DNA of 64,000 nt from Nodularia sp. LEGE 06071 (GTDB lineage Bacteria > Cyanobacteriota > Cyanobacteriia > Cyanobacteriales > Nostocaceae), in NCBI RefSeq assembly GCF_015207755.1, contig NZ_JADEWH010000010.1, forward strand, positions 124,001 to 188,000. The letters run 5' to 3'. Shown here in pieces: positions 1-8,017 of this stretch (positions within the stretch are counted from its first letter, which is position 1; each line of letters begins with the position of its first letter). Under the pieces are notes generated by a model, which was not told the DNA's origin, ran no database searches, and saw only the letters and a program-made list of their open reading frames with translations. The position numbers were made by a program, and so were the translations under genes.

Positions 1-91
1 CATTTAAAATACTGCGTTCTGTTAATGCTTCAATGAATGGCCTAGCCCAATGATTTTGAATATCCGGGAAACGAGTAGGTGTAGATACCAT
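1..91 (-). CDS. SLH (S-layer homology) domain protein, N-terminal fragment at window edge
   Basis: The reverse strand reads from an ATG at 91 to the window edge and encodes about 30 residues containing FPDIQNHWARPFIEALTER. This is the opening of an S-layer homology domain (FxDIxxHWAxxxI pattern). SLH domains anchor proteins to cell-wall polymers or, in cyanobacteria, occur at the periplasmic end of outer-membrane porins. Only the first half of one SLH repeat is inside the window, so the rest of the protein cannot be described. There is no signal peptide before the domain from this ATG, so the true start could be different. Confidence 0.6.
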   Translation of the reverse strand, partial: MVSTPTRFPDIQNHWARPFIEALTERSILN

Positions 92-439
92 GATGGATTG
101 TAACTAGCTTGGGTTCATTTTCATCTTCTTTGTTAATTTAGCAACAGTCAAGCGATTTGCTGTCAGCGTAGCTATCCCCGTCAGGACTTGACGCGATCGC
201 AATTTGATTTCTCCGGCTTTTTCTCTGTGTAAGATGAAATATGAGCCAATTTTTCGGCAACTTATGGTTAACACAGGAACACAACTCACTCTAGAAGGAT
301 TTCTGTCCCATGAGTTCGTTGATTGTCAGTGCATATTGAAAATGTCTGGAAAATTTTTTATTCGACTTAACAAGTTGATGTCCTAACTTGATTTACTAGC
401 TAAAATAGAGCTTTACAGAAGTAGGTGAGTATTTGAAAA
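92..439. other. Intergenic region between divergent genes
   Basis: This 348-bp gap separates the SLH-domain gene (reverse) from the small secreted protein gene (forward). It holds one HIP1-type GCGATCGC octamer near 192. Short open frames exist on both strands but none shows a domain or a ribosome binding site. I see no other structure. Confidence 0.4.
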
Positions 440-910
440 GTGCGAAAACTCATACTTTACATATTATTCTTACTTAGCTTATTTAGCGTTCTGGGATTTT
501 CTCATGTTTCTACTTACCTCTCAGAACAAGCTCCGATAGTTAGGTGTCAGCAATGGGGATTTAATCGGACGCAAGGTAAAAAGTACTATACGTATCCTGA
601 GAAGTTAGTAGTTCAACCTTGGCGTGGACAACATAATGTCTACGCTATATTTGTAATTCCTAGTGGCTACAAAAGAGATAGTTTATTCACAGTAACAATA
701 CCTGGAAGTCCAACTTATTGCGGACGATTTCAGAATATTGACAAAGCTTTATCTGGAGTTGATCAAGCAAAGTCTAATACCAAGATTAGGGGATTTTTAA
801 ACACTCGCATTGCTGTGAAGTTAATTGCTCAAGGTAAGTTAAGTCAGTTAAAAGAACGACAAAATTGGAGGTTAGGTTACGTCAAGCGTTCGCAAAGATC
901 ATATTTTTAA
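440..910 (+). CDS. Small secreted or membrane-anchored protein of unknown function
   Basis: This 156-residue protein is not recognised. It starts at a GTG with an AGGTGAG sequence about 11 bases upstream. The N-terminus (MRKLILYILFLLSLFSVLGF) is basic and then strongly hydrophobic, which fits a signal peptide or a single membrane anchor. The mature part is basic and has two cysteines (around residues 36 and 94) that could form a disulphide in the periplasm. It stands alone between an SLH gene and a reverse-strand amidohydrolase. The gene is moderately AT-rich like its surroundings. No function is proposed. Confidence 0.6.
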   Translation: MRKLILYILFLLSLFSVLGFSHVSTYLSEQAPIVRCQQWGFNRTQGKKYYTYPEKLVVQPWRGQHNVYAIFVIPSGYKRDSLFTVTIPGSPTYCGRFQNIDKALSGVDQAKSNTKIRGFLNTRIAVKLIAQGKLSQLKERQNWRLGYVKRSQRSYF

Positions 911-943
911 CGCAAAGGATCGCAGAGGAGGTTTTTCTGCGTT

Positions 944-2341
944 TCATAAATCCATGACTTGACGATAATGAGTTTCTATTTGTTCTACACTTTGAGATTT
1001 GCGCTTTGTTTCCCACTGACTGCGGTTAAATAATTCTTGCCGTAAATTATCTAAGTTAATGGTATTAACTTGACCATTGGTCACAATTTGCTTTCCCTTT
1101 ACCCAAGCACTATGGACAACATTTGTGGGACGACCTAATACTAATAATCCAATGGGATCTGTCCGGGGAAGTAGTGATAAATTGGTGAGGTCGTAAAGTA
1201 CTAAGTCGGCTTGTTTACCTACGCTGAGTGAACCAATTTTGTCAGCTATATTCAGTCCTTTTGCACCTCCCAATGATGCCATTTCTACGGACTTTCTGGG
1301 TGTGATCCAGTTTTGATAATCTAAGTCTGTAATGTTGTGCAAGATGGAACCGATTTTGATGGCTTCTAGCAAGTCCTGGGAATCATTACTGGAAGCGCCA
1401 TCACAACCAAAACAGACGTTTACGCCAGCTCGGAGATATTTTAAAATTGGGGCGATACCACTGCCTAAACGGAGGTTACTCAAGGGGTTATGGACAACTG
1501 TCGATTGGGTTTGGGCGAGAATTGTGATATCAGTATCATTCAACCAGATACAATGAGCTAAAGAAGTGCGATCGCTTAAAAATCCAATCCGTTGCAGATG
1601 TTCAACAGCAGTACAACCGTATTTTTCTTGGGCGAGTTTTTTCTGTGCTTTGGTTTCTAGTAAGTGGGAATGACGACAAAGATTATAGCGATCGCTTAAC
1701 TCAATACATCCTGTAAATAAAGCATCAGTACACAATTGAATCCCCGTAGGTGCAACTAAAATACTTACACCCTCTTCTGGACGATGAAATTGTTTCACCG
1801 CCTCCTCTATAATTTGCAGTGTTGCCGCAGTTGAGCGAAAATAAGGCTCATGGTTTTGGACTGACTCCCCCGAAGGTATACCGGCGCTGAGGGATTCATC
1901 TTGAATCAGCGGCGCGATAAAAGCCCGAATTCCCACTTCTTTATAAGCGCGAACCGCAGTAGCGATGGTTTCTAATTCTAGCCCCGGAGTTAAAACCAAA
2001 TGATCTACTACACTCGTTCCACCAGAAAGTAAAGTTTCTACAGCTGTTCCCAAAGCACTGAGATAAACTTTTTCCAAATCCAGGGGCGCAAAGTCATATA
2101 ATTCCGCTAGCCATAATTCTAAAGGAAAAATTGACATAATTCCCCGTTGCCACATTTCTGAGGAATGGGTGTGGGCGTTAACGAAACCAGGCAGTAATAG
2201 CTTATTTCTACCATCAAAAGCAGTCCCGATTACCTCTAAATCGGGTGCGATCGCGGCTATTTGATCATTTACAATCTGTACATCTACGGTGAGATAAGCA
2301 TCGTCAACAGCGATCAGAACATTTTGGATAGTAAAATTCAC
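944..2341 (-). CDS. Amidohydrolase of the cytosine deaminase/chlorohydrolase (TrzA/AtzF-like) group
   Basis: This 465-residue enzyme belongs to the metal-dependent amidohydrolase superfamily. The metal-binding NAHTHSSEMWQRG motif (HxH) lies near residue 56, the later metal histidines are in CRHSHLLE and SLAHC, and the final catalytic aspartate is in CFGCDGASSND. The C-terminal composite domain (GKQADLVLYDL) is typical of family members that hydrolyse C-N or C-Cl bonds of heterocycles such as guanine, S-adenosylhomocysteine or triazines. The substrate cannot be read from sequence. It is divergent from the isochorismatase-like gene at 2425, 83 bp away, so the two may share a control region. Cytosolic. 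Confidence 0.85.
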   Translation of the reverse strand: MNFTIQNVLIAVDDAYLTVDVQIVNDQIAAIAPDLEVIGTAFDGRNKLLLPGFVNAHTHSSEMWQRGIMSIFPLELWLAELYDFAPLDLEKVYLSALGTAVETLLSGGTSVVDHLVLTPGLELETIATAVRAYKEVGIRAFIAPLIQDESLSAGIPSGESVQNHEPYFRSTAATLQIIEEAVKQFHRPEEGVSILVAPTGIQLCTDALFTGCIELSDRYNLCRHSHLLETKAQKKLAQEKYGCTAVEHLQRIGFLSDRTSLAHCIWLNDTDITILAQTQSTVVHNPLSNLRLGSGIAPILKYLRAGVNVCFGCDGASSNDSQDLLEAIKIGSILHNITDLDYQNWITPRKSVEMASLGGAKGLNIADKIGSLSVGKQADLVLYDLTNLSLLPRTDPIGLLVLGRPTNVVHSAWVKGKQIVTNGQVNTINLDNLRQELFNRSQWETKRKSQSVEQIETHYRQVMDL

Positions 2342-2424
2342 TTTATTTAACCTTAATTAAGTAATCAAACTTTTCGTAGCAATTCAAGTTACAAATTTAA
2401 GAACTGTGTTAGATGTTGTAATTT

Positions 2425-3195
2425 ATGAATCTGCCATTACGGACATTGGGAGTTGCACCAAATGCGTGGACTGTGAATCAGGCGATCGCAGATATTACTC
2501 GTCCGCAAAAGACCCCACAACCCGTTATCTTATCAACAGAAACCAAAACTCTGCATCTGGACTTGGCAAAAACGGCGATCGTCATCATTGATATGCAAAA
2601 CGACTTCTGTCACCCTGATGGATGGTTAGCGCATATCGGTGTAGATGTCACACCAGCACGTCAGCCCATCGAACCTTTAAATAGCTTACTTCCAGAACTG
2701 CGTGCAGCGGATGTGCCGGTAATTTGGCTTAACTGGGGGAATCGTCCCGACTTATTAAATATTAGTGCTGGTTTACTTCACGTCTACAACCCCACAGGAG
2801 AAGGCGTAGGATTGGGCGATCCTCTGCCCAGCAACGGTGCTAAAGTACTAATGGCAGGTAGTTGGGCGGCGGCGGTGGTAGATGGACTCCAACAGCTACC
2901 AGAAGATATCCGTGTGGATAAATACCGCATGAGTGGGTTCTGGGATACGCCTTTAGATAGTATTCTGCGGAACTTGGGAAGAACGACACTATTATTTGGG
3001 GGTGTCAATGCTGATCAATGTGTGATGTCTACCCTATGTGATGCCAACTTCTTAGGATATGACTGCATTTTAGTTAAAGACTGCACAGCTACTACTTCTC
3101 CTGAGTACTGTTGGCTGGCGACGTTATATAACGTCAAGCAATGTTTCGGTTTTGTCACAGACTCAGAAGCGATTTTAAAAGTGCTTCCTAAATAA
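2425..3195 (+). CDS. Cysteine hydrolase of the isochorismatase-like family
   Basis: This 256-residue protein is an isochorismatase-like (cysteine hydrolase) enzyme. The catalytic aspartate is in IVIIDMQNDFCHP (about residue 56) and the nucleophile cysteine in GGVNADQCVMST (about residue 193), with the family's non-proline cis-peptide region just before it. Members hydrolyse isochorismate, N-carbamoyl compounds, ureidoacrylate or nicotinamide. A 60-residue N-terminal extension precedes the core. With the divergent amidohydrolase and the cupin gene 39 bp downstream, a role in breaking down a nitrogen-containing heterocycle or carbamoyl compound is an inference from context. Confidence 0.85.
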   Translation: MNLPLRTLGVAPNAWTVNQAIADITRPQKTPQPVILSTETKTLHLDLAKTAIVIIDMQNDFCHPDGWLAHIGVDVTPARQPIEPLNSLLPELRAADVPVIWLNWGNRPDLLNISAGLLHVYNPTGEGVGLGDPLPSNGAKVLMAGSWAAAVVDGLQQLPEDIRVDKYRMSGFWDTPLDSILRNLGRTTLLFGGVNADQCVMSTLCDANFLGYDCILVKDCTATTSPEYCWLATLYNVKQCFGFVTDSEAILKVLPK

Positions 3196-3233
3196 ACAGT
3201 ATTTACAGTTATCACTTAAAAGGGGATGAATCA

Positions 3234-3689
3234 ATGCACGCTTCTAGATGTGTAATTCCTATTATCAAGTCTCCCAAAGACTATCAAACATATCGGATCA
3301 GTCCCAACGACTCTAATCGACTGGCGATTATTTTTGATTCCATCAATGCTAATACTTCTTTAACTTGCTGCATCGAAATTTTTGATGTGGGTGGACAAAC
3401 ACCGCCAAATCGTCATCAATGGGCGGTGGAAATGTTTTTTGTCCTCAAAGGGGAAGCTATAGCTATGTGTGATGGTAAGAGTGTCCAAATTAAAGCCGGA
3501 GATAGTTTGTTAGTACCTCCTACTGGGACTCATTTGATTAAAAATACAGGGAATACTCGCTTATATACTTTAACAGTGATGGTTCCCAATGAAGATTTTT
3601 CAGAATTAATTCGCAGTGGGATTCCTGTGGAGTTAGATGCAGAGGATCTGGAAGTATTAGGGAGACAAAATGCGTTAATGCCTTGTTAA
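3234..3689 (+). CDS. Single-domain cupin protein
   Basis: This 151-residue protein folds as one cupin barrel. The first cupin motif is seen as GGQTPPNRHQWAVEMFFVLKG (histidine and glutamate ligands, about residues 56-76) and the second as AGDSLLVPPTGTHLIKN (histidine ligand). Cupins of this size bind a metal and act as dioxygenases, isomerases or small-molecule sensors. An AGGGGATG ribosome binding site precedes the ATG. The gene starts 39 bp after the isochorismatase-like gene on the same strand and is probably co-transcribed with it. The ligand is unknown. Confidence 0.85.
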   Translation: MHASRCVIPIIKSPKDYQTYRISPNDSNRLAIIFDSINANTSLTCCIEIFDVGGQTPPNRHQWAVEMFFVLKGEAIAMCDGKSVQIKAGDSLLVPPTGTHLIKNTGNTRLYTLTVMVPNEDFSELIRSGIPVELDAEDLEVLGRQNALMPC

Positions 3690-3846
3690 TAAAGTTCATA
3701 ACCATAGATAAACACAGATGAATTGCATTTAATTGGTATTCATAGGTGTTCGTTTGTGGTTGATCTGATCGCATTAACTCAAGATTATTTAACTCAAGCA
3801 GAATTTTACCCACGATAATAGAATTAACCCTTTCGTGAAAATCATC

Positions 3847-4440
3847 ATGGAAACCCTCACTTTAAGCATACCTCCAAGCGTAGGTTTAACCGATGAGCAG
3901 TTTTATCAACTCTGCATTGCTAACGAACCTTGGCAATTAGAACTTACCCAGACTGGAGAATTAATTATTATGCCCCCAACAGGCGGTGAAAGCGGAATTA
4001 GAAACTCTGATATTAATATAGAACTCGGTTTATGGAACCGTAAAACCAAGTTAGGGAAAGTCTTTGATTCTTCAACTGAGTTTAAATTACCCAATAGTGC
4101 ATATCGCTGTCCTGATGCGGCTTGGGTGAAGTTAGAACGCTGGGAAGCTTTAACCAAAGATGAAAAAAGACGTTTTCCGCCTCTTTGTCCTGATTTTGTA
4201 ATTGAACTGCGTTCAGAAAGTGATAGTTTAGCTAAATTACGCGCTAAAATGCTGGAGTATCAAGAAAATGGTGTGCGGTTAGGTTGGTTAATTGATCCGC
4301 AAACACCTTCCGTAGAAATTTATCGCCCAGGGCAAAATGTAGAAGTTTTGAATTTCTCTTTTGCTCAACCTCCTCAACTTTCCGGGGAAGAAGTTCTACC
4401 TGGTTTTATTTTAGACTTAACGATTATTTTAAATCCATAA
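3847..4440 (+). CDS. Uma2 family (DUF820) endonuclease-fold protein
   Basis: This is a Uma2-family protein, very abundant in cyanobacteria, with a PD-(D/E)XK nuclease fold. The characteristic parts are ELTQTGELIIMPPTGGESG near the N-terminus, CPDAAWVKLERW (first acidic residue) and CPDFVIELRSESDSLAKLRAKM (E...E core), then GWLIDPQ near the C-terminus. I prefer the ATG at 3847 to the upstream in-frame GTG at 3835, as Uma2 proteins commonly begin close to this point. Biological role is unknown for most members; some are thought to be linked to mobile DNA or toxin-like functions. It stands alone. Confidence 0.85.
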   Translation: METLTLSIPPSVGLTDEQFYQLCIANEPWQLELTQTGELIIMPPTGGESGIRNSDINIELGLWNRKTKLGKVFDSSTEFKLPNSAYRCPDAAWVKLERWEALTKDEKRRFPPLCPDFVIELRSESDSLAKLRAKMLEYQENGVRLGWLIDPQTPSVEIYRPGQNVEVLNFSFAQPPQLSGEEVLPGFILDLTIILNP

Positions 4441-4490
4441 AGTAGGTTACAGAAAAGACTCGTTTATTCAAGTATTTCTAACCATGAGTG

Positions 4491-4636
4491 CTAATTATCC
4501 ATACTGGTAAAATCAAGCAAAGCTTCACCGATATTTTCTAATTGTTCAAGAAAAAGAGTTTCAAAATGCTGAAGTACATCTGGAGATAATTCTCCCACAC
4601 GCCACGCTAGTAAACGAGATAGGAATTGCTCAGGAT
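4491..4636 (-). pseudogene. C-terminal remnant of a Rpn/DUF4351-type protein
   Basis: The reverse strand of this gap reads about 48 codons without a start: EQFLSRLLAWRVGELSPD followed by LQHFETLFLEQLENIGEALL and a stop after FTSMDN. The pattern (xRxGxLxxxxxxxxxxLxxxQLExLxEALLDF) is that of DUF4351, the C-terminal domain of many Rpn-family recombination-promoting nucleases in cyanobacteria. No upstream nuclease domain remains, so I read it as a decayed gene end. Confidence 0.5.
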
Positions 4637-4699
4637 TTGGGTTTAGATTTAACTACAGTTAAACATCTTACCCGTTACCAGTTTACCGAGTAAAAATCC

Positions 4700-6385
4700 A
4701 TGCTGAACGTTCTTCCTAAACAAACCGCCTCCATGCACACCCGCGATGGTATTCGCCTCGATGCAGATATCTATCGCCCCGATGCAGAGGAAGAGTTTCC
4801 CGTTTTATTAATGCGCCAACCCTATGGAAGAGCGATCGCATCTACAGTAGTTTATGCCCATCCAACTTGGTATGCTACCCAAGGCTACATTGTAGTTATT
4901 CAAGATGTCCGCGGACGAGGCACTTCTGAAGGCGAATTCCAGCTATTTACTCACGAAATCGCCGATGGTGAAGATACCGTCAACTGGGTTGCTAATCTCC
5001 CCGGTAGTAACGGCAAAGTGGGGATGTATGGCTTTTCCTATCAGGGAATGACTCAACTATATGCCGCAGCGGCTAAACCACCAGCATTAAAAACAATTTG
5101 CCCAGCCATGATTGGCTATGATTTATATACAGATTGGGCTTATGAAGGTGGTGCATTTTGTTTACAAACTAACCTCGCTTGGGCAATTCAATTAGCTACA
5201 GAAACCGCCCGTTTACGAAAAGATCAAACAGCTTATGCAGCATTATTTGCTGCTTCTCGTAATTTACCTGTAACTAATCCCGAAATTCTCAAGCAACTCG
5301 CCCCAGAATCATTTTATCATGAGTGGTTGGCACATTCTCAACCCGATACATACTGGGAAAAACTCTCGCCTAAAAACCACTTACAAGATGTTGATTTGCC
5401 CATGTTCCATATCGGGGGATGGTTTGATACTTACCTGCGGGGAACTTGGCATTTATATCAAGATATGATCGCCCGCAGCACTCAATCCCAACATTTAATC
5501 ATTGGTCCTTGGGCGCATTTGCCTTGGGGTCGCAAAGTTGGTGAAGTTGATTTTGGTATAAATGCCATCAGTCCTATAGACAAGATGCAAGTTCGCTGGT
5601 TTGACCAGTTTCTTAAAGGTATTGATACAGGATTATTGAAAGAAAAACCTGTTTGCTTATTTGAGATAGGAAGTAATATTTGGCATAGTTATCCAACTAT
5701 CCCTATATCAAACCAGAAATCTTATTTTTTGTCAACTACCGGACTGGCTAATATTCGAGAAGATTCAGGAACCCTGATCCCAAATCCCAAATCTAAAATC
5801 CCAAATTCCTTTGATGTATTAGTTCACGACCCTTGGCGACCAGTTCCGGCGTTAGGTGGTCATGCAGCAATGGCGGTGGGTTTATGTGAGCGATCGCATC
5901 TTGATTCTCGTGCTGATGTTCTAACTTATACGAGCGAACCCTTAACTGAAAACTGCCATTTGCTAGGGAATGTAGCCGTGGAAATCTTCTGTAGTGCCGA
6001 TCAACCCAGTTATGATTTGTGTGCAGTGCTGTCAGAAGTGCATCCCGATGGCTGCGTATATAATTTAACTCAAGGTTATGTGCATTGTCGCCCAGGCTCA
6101 GAACAAGCGCCGACAAAAATTCAACTGCAAGCGACTTGTGCGCGAATTGCCAAAGGTAATGCACTGCGTTTGAGTCTAAGTGTTGCCTGTTTTCCTGCTT
6201 ATGCGATGAATTCTGGAAGTGGTACAGTAAGAAGTAGTGGGGAGTTGATGAATGCTCAGGTAATCACAATTACGGTAAATTGTGGAGATGCTTTTCTTTC
6301 TCAAGTTTTGCTGCCGTTAAGAGTTAGTTTCACGCAAAGGCGCAAAGGCGCAAAGAAGAAGAATAATAAGAAGAAGAAGAGTTAA
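4700..6385 (+). CDS. CocE/NonD family hydrolase (S15 X-Pro dipeptidyl-peptidase fold)
   Basis: This 561-residue alpha/beta hydrolase belongs to the CocE/NonD family. The nucleophile serine is in GMYGFSYQGMTQ (about residue 118), the acid is in HIGGWFDTYLRG and the histidine in GPWAHLPW; FQDVRGRGTSEG-type sequence precedes them. A C-terminal jelly-roll domain follows. Family enzymes cleave esters, amides or X-Pro peptides. Two unusual points: residues around 360-370 (NPKSKIPNS) are encoded by an AAATCCC-type short repeat, and the last 20 residues are a lysine/arginine tail encoded by a CGCAAAGG repeat of intergenic type. Both look like repeat DNA absorbed into the reading frame. Confidence 0.85.
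   Translation: MLNVLPKQTASMHTRDGIRLDADIYRPDAEEEFPVLLMRQPYGRAIASTVVYAHPTWYATQGYIVVIQDVRGRGTSEGEFQLFTHEIADGEDTVNWVANLPGSNGKVGMYGFSYQGMTQLYAAAAKPPALKTICPAMIGYDLYTDWAYEGGAFCLQTNLAWAIQLATETARLRKDQTAYAALFAASRNLPVTNPEILKQLAPESFYHEWLAHSQPDTYWEKLSPKNHLQDVDLPMFHIGGWFDTYLRGTWHLYQDMIARSTQSQHLIIGPWAHLPWGRKVGEVDFGINAISPIDKMQVRWFDQFLKGIDTGLLKEKPVCLFEIGSNIWHSYPTIPISNQKSYFLSTTGLANIREDSGTLIPNPKSKIPNSFDVLVHDPWRPVPALGGHAAMAVGLCERSHLDSRADVLTYTSEPLTENCHLLGNVAVEIFCSADQPSYDLCAVLSEVHPDGCVYNLTQGYVHCRPGSEQAPTKIQLQATCARIAKGNALRLSLSVACFPAYAMNSGSGTVRSSGELMNAQVITITVNCGDAFLSQVLLPLRVSFTQRRKGAKKKNNKKKKS
5777..5809 (+). repeat. Short tandem repeat (ATCCCAA type) inside the S15 hydrolase gene
   Basis: Three imperfect copies of an ATCCCAAA unit lie in frame and encode NPKSKIPNS. 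Related repeats are intergenic elsewhere in the window, for example at about 17690. Confidence 0.6.
6331..6360 (+). repeat. CGCAAAGG dispersed repeat at the 3' end of the S15 hydrolase gene
   Basis: The sequence CACGCAAAGGCGCAAAGGCG and its continuation is the same family as CACGCAGAGACGCAGAGGCG in ileS (38248) and the reverse-complement copy near 11715. Here it supplies the basic C-terminal tail FTQRRKGAKKK of the upstream protein and probably replaces the original stop. Confidence 0.55.
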
Positions 6386-6479
6386 ATTAATGGCAGCGAG
6401 TTTTGCAGTCTACAGTAAGAATTGATTTACTGGATATTCTCATATCTGGACTATTTTACTATGCAAACAGAGGAAACAG

Positions 6480-7100
6480 ATGGAAACTAAGCCAAATGAA
6501 CCATCAGCAGCACTCACAGAAATTCCTCCTGGCTATCTGAATATCATGGGTTACGTGGATGAGTCAGAAGTTAATGGCCCTGGAAGTCGTGCTGTTGTCT
6601 GGGTTCAAGGTTGTCCGCGTGAATGTTCTGGCTGCTTTAATCCTGAGTCTTGGTCTTTTGGGATTAACCAACTCATTTCTGTTGATACTCTGGCTGAGAA
6701 TATCCTCAGTAAACCTCAGAATACAGGTGTGACTTTTTCCGGTGGAGAACCTTTTTGGCAAGCTACAGCACTAGCTTCTTTGGCTCGTAAGCTCAAAGGT
6801 GCGGGATTAAATGTGATGTCTTTTACTGGGTTCACGTTAAAGCAACTACAGTCTGAATCGGCTCCTCCAGATTCAGCCGCATTATTAGCAGAATTAGATA
6901 TCTTGATTGATGGGCCTTTTGTGGAGTCTCTAGCAATTAATTCTCCCACTTCTCTGGTTTCTTCTAGCAATCAAGGAGTTAATGTCTTCAACCCGGACTT
7001 AACAGACCAGATGACTTGGGCGAGCGACCAGATAGAAATTCATATCCTCAAAGATGGTAGCCGGATTGTGACTGGTTATCAAGGTGGGTTGAGTAAATAA
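6480..7100 (+). CDS. Radical SAM / 4Fe-4S single-cluster protein, NrdG-like activase
   Basis: This 206-residue protein carries the radical SAM cluster motif C-x3-C-x2-C in WVQGCPRECSGCFNPESW (about residues 40-49), followed by the SAM-binding SGGEPFWQ motif and DILIDGPFV. The overall size and order match activating enzymes of the NrdG type, which generate a glycyl radical on anaerobic ribonucleotide reductase, and a related cyanobacterial group without an obvious partner. No NrdD-like glycyl radical enzyme is in this window. The predicted cytosolic enzyme is expected to be oxygen-sensitive. It sits 94 bp after the S15 hydrolase and could be co-transcribed. Confidence 0.8.
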   Translation: METKPNEPSAALTEIPPGYLNIMGYVDESEVNGPGSRAVVWVQGCPRECSGCFNPESWSFGINQLISVDTLAENILSKPQNTGVTFSGGEPFWQATALASLARKLKGAGLNVMSFTGFTLKQLQSESAPPDSAALLAELDILIDGPFVESLAINSPTSLVSSSNQGVNVFNPDLTDQMTWASDQIEIHILKDGSRIVTGYQGGLSK

Positions 7101-7105
7101 TTACT

Positions 7106-7145
7106 AATTCGTAATTCGTAATTCGTAATTCGTAATTCGTAATTA
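7106..7145 (+). repeat. 7-bp tandem repeat AATTCGT, five copies
   Basis: Five perfect AATTCGT copies (7106-7140) follow the radical SAM gene. An inverted relative (ACGAATTACGAATTAC) occurs at about 7201-7216, just before the msrA stop, so the two could pair in RNA between the convergent genes. Confidence 0.8.
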
Positions 7146-7223
7146 AAAGTGTACAAGCCCCACCTATATATACGATACAGAGCAACCACTGATTCCAACT
7201 ACGAATTACGAATTACTCAAAGG

Positions 7224-7892
7224 CTAACCACTGACTTGAGATTCTACTACACCAATAGGACAAGCCACCTTTGTCCCTCCTAACCCACAATAACCATTGG
7301 GGTTTTTGGCGAGATACTGCTGATGATAAGCTTCTGCGTAGTAAAATTCCGGCGCATCTAAAATTTCTGTGGTAATTTTCCCATAGTTTGCTTTGGTGAG
7401 AGCTTCCTGATATGCGTCCCGTGATGCTTCTGCTAGCTGTTTCTGCTCTTGGGAATAAACATAAATTCCGGAACGGTATTGAGTCCCAGCATCATTACCT
7501 TGGCGCATTCCTTGGGTGGGGTTATGGCTTTCCCAAAAGACTTTCAGCAGTTGAGAGTAACTAATCACTTTGGGGTCAAAGACAACCAAGACTACTTCGT
7601 TGTGACCAGTCATGCCGCTACAGACTTCATCATAACTTGGGTTGGGAGTGCTACCAGCTGCGTAACCTACCGCAGTTGTATAGACTCCTTCAAGTTGCCA
7701 AAATTTGCGTTCTGCACCCCAAAAGCAACCTAAGCCAAATACTGCTTTCTCCATGCCTTCCGGAAAAGGAGCTTTTAAAGTATTTTTATTGACATAATGT
7801 TCATTGGGTACTGGCATCGATTTTGCTCTTCCTGGCAAAGCTTCCTCCGCAGTGGGGATAGCCAGCTTTTTACCAAATCCAAATAGTCCCAT
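7224..7892 (-). CDS. msrA: Peptide-methionine (S)-S-oxide reductase MsrA
   Basis: This 222-residue enzyme reduces methionine-S-sulfoxide in proteins using thioredoxin, a repair step against oxidative damage. The catalytic GCFWGAE motif is near residue 55 and TGHNEVV and the [18 protein letters not shown]-terminal region are present, including a resolving-type cysteine. A 40-residue N-terminal extension ([18 protein letters not shown]) precedes the core, as is usual in cyanobacterial MsrA. Cytosolic. Convergent with the radical SAM gene and divergent in orientation from nothing close upstream; the next gene is on the same strand 125 bp further. Confidence 0.95.
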   Translation of the reverse strand: MGLFGFGKKLAIPTAEEALPGRAKSMPVPNEHYVNKNTLKAPFPEGMEKAVFGLGCFWGAERKFWQLEGVYTTAVGYAAGSTPNPSYDEVCSGMTGHNEVVLVVFDPKVISYSQLLKVFWESHNPTQGMRQGNDAGTQYRSGIYVYSQEQKQLAEASRDAYQEALTKANYGKITTEILDAPEFYYAEAYHQQYLAKNPNGYCGLGGTKVACPIGVVESQVSG

Positions 7893-8017
7893 AGCTTTTA
7901 ACTCTGATTTCTCATAAATTTCTTTACCTTACTTAATATTGTAAAGAATCTATTACAGGTTGGGGAGTTCTGGAAATATCTCATTGATCATTCCTTTCCC
8001 CAAAATCACAAGTAATT

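Noticed and set aside
4615-4690. Forward frame reading IGIAQDLGLDLTTVKHLTRYQF
   Set aside because: It looked like an antitoxin end, but it lacks a start and overlaps a better reverse-strand DUF4351 reading.
7100-7220. Heptamer repeats considered as a CRISPR array
   Set aside because: Units are only 7 bp, without spacers; this is a short tandem repeat.
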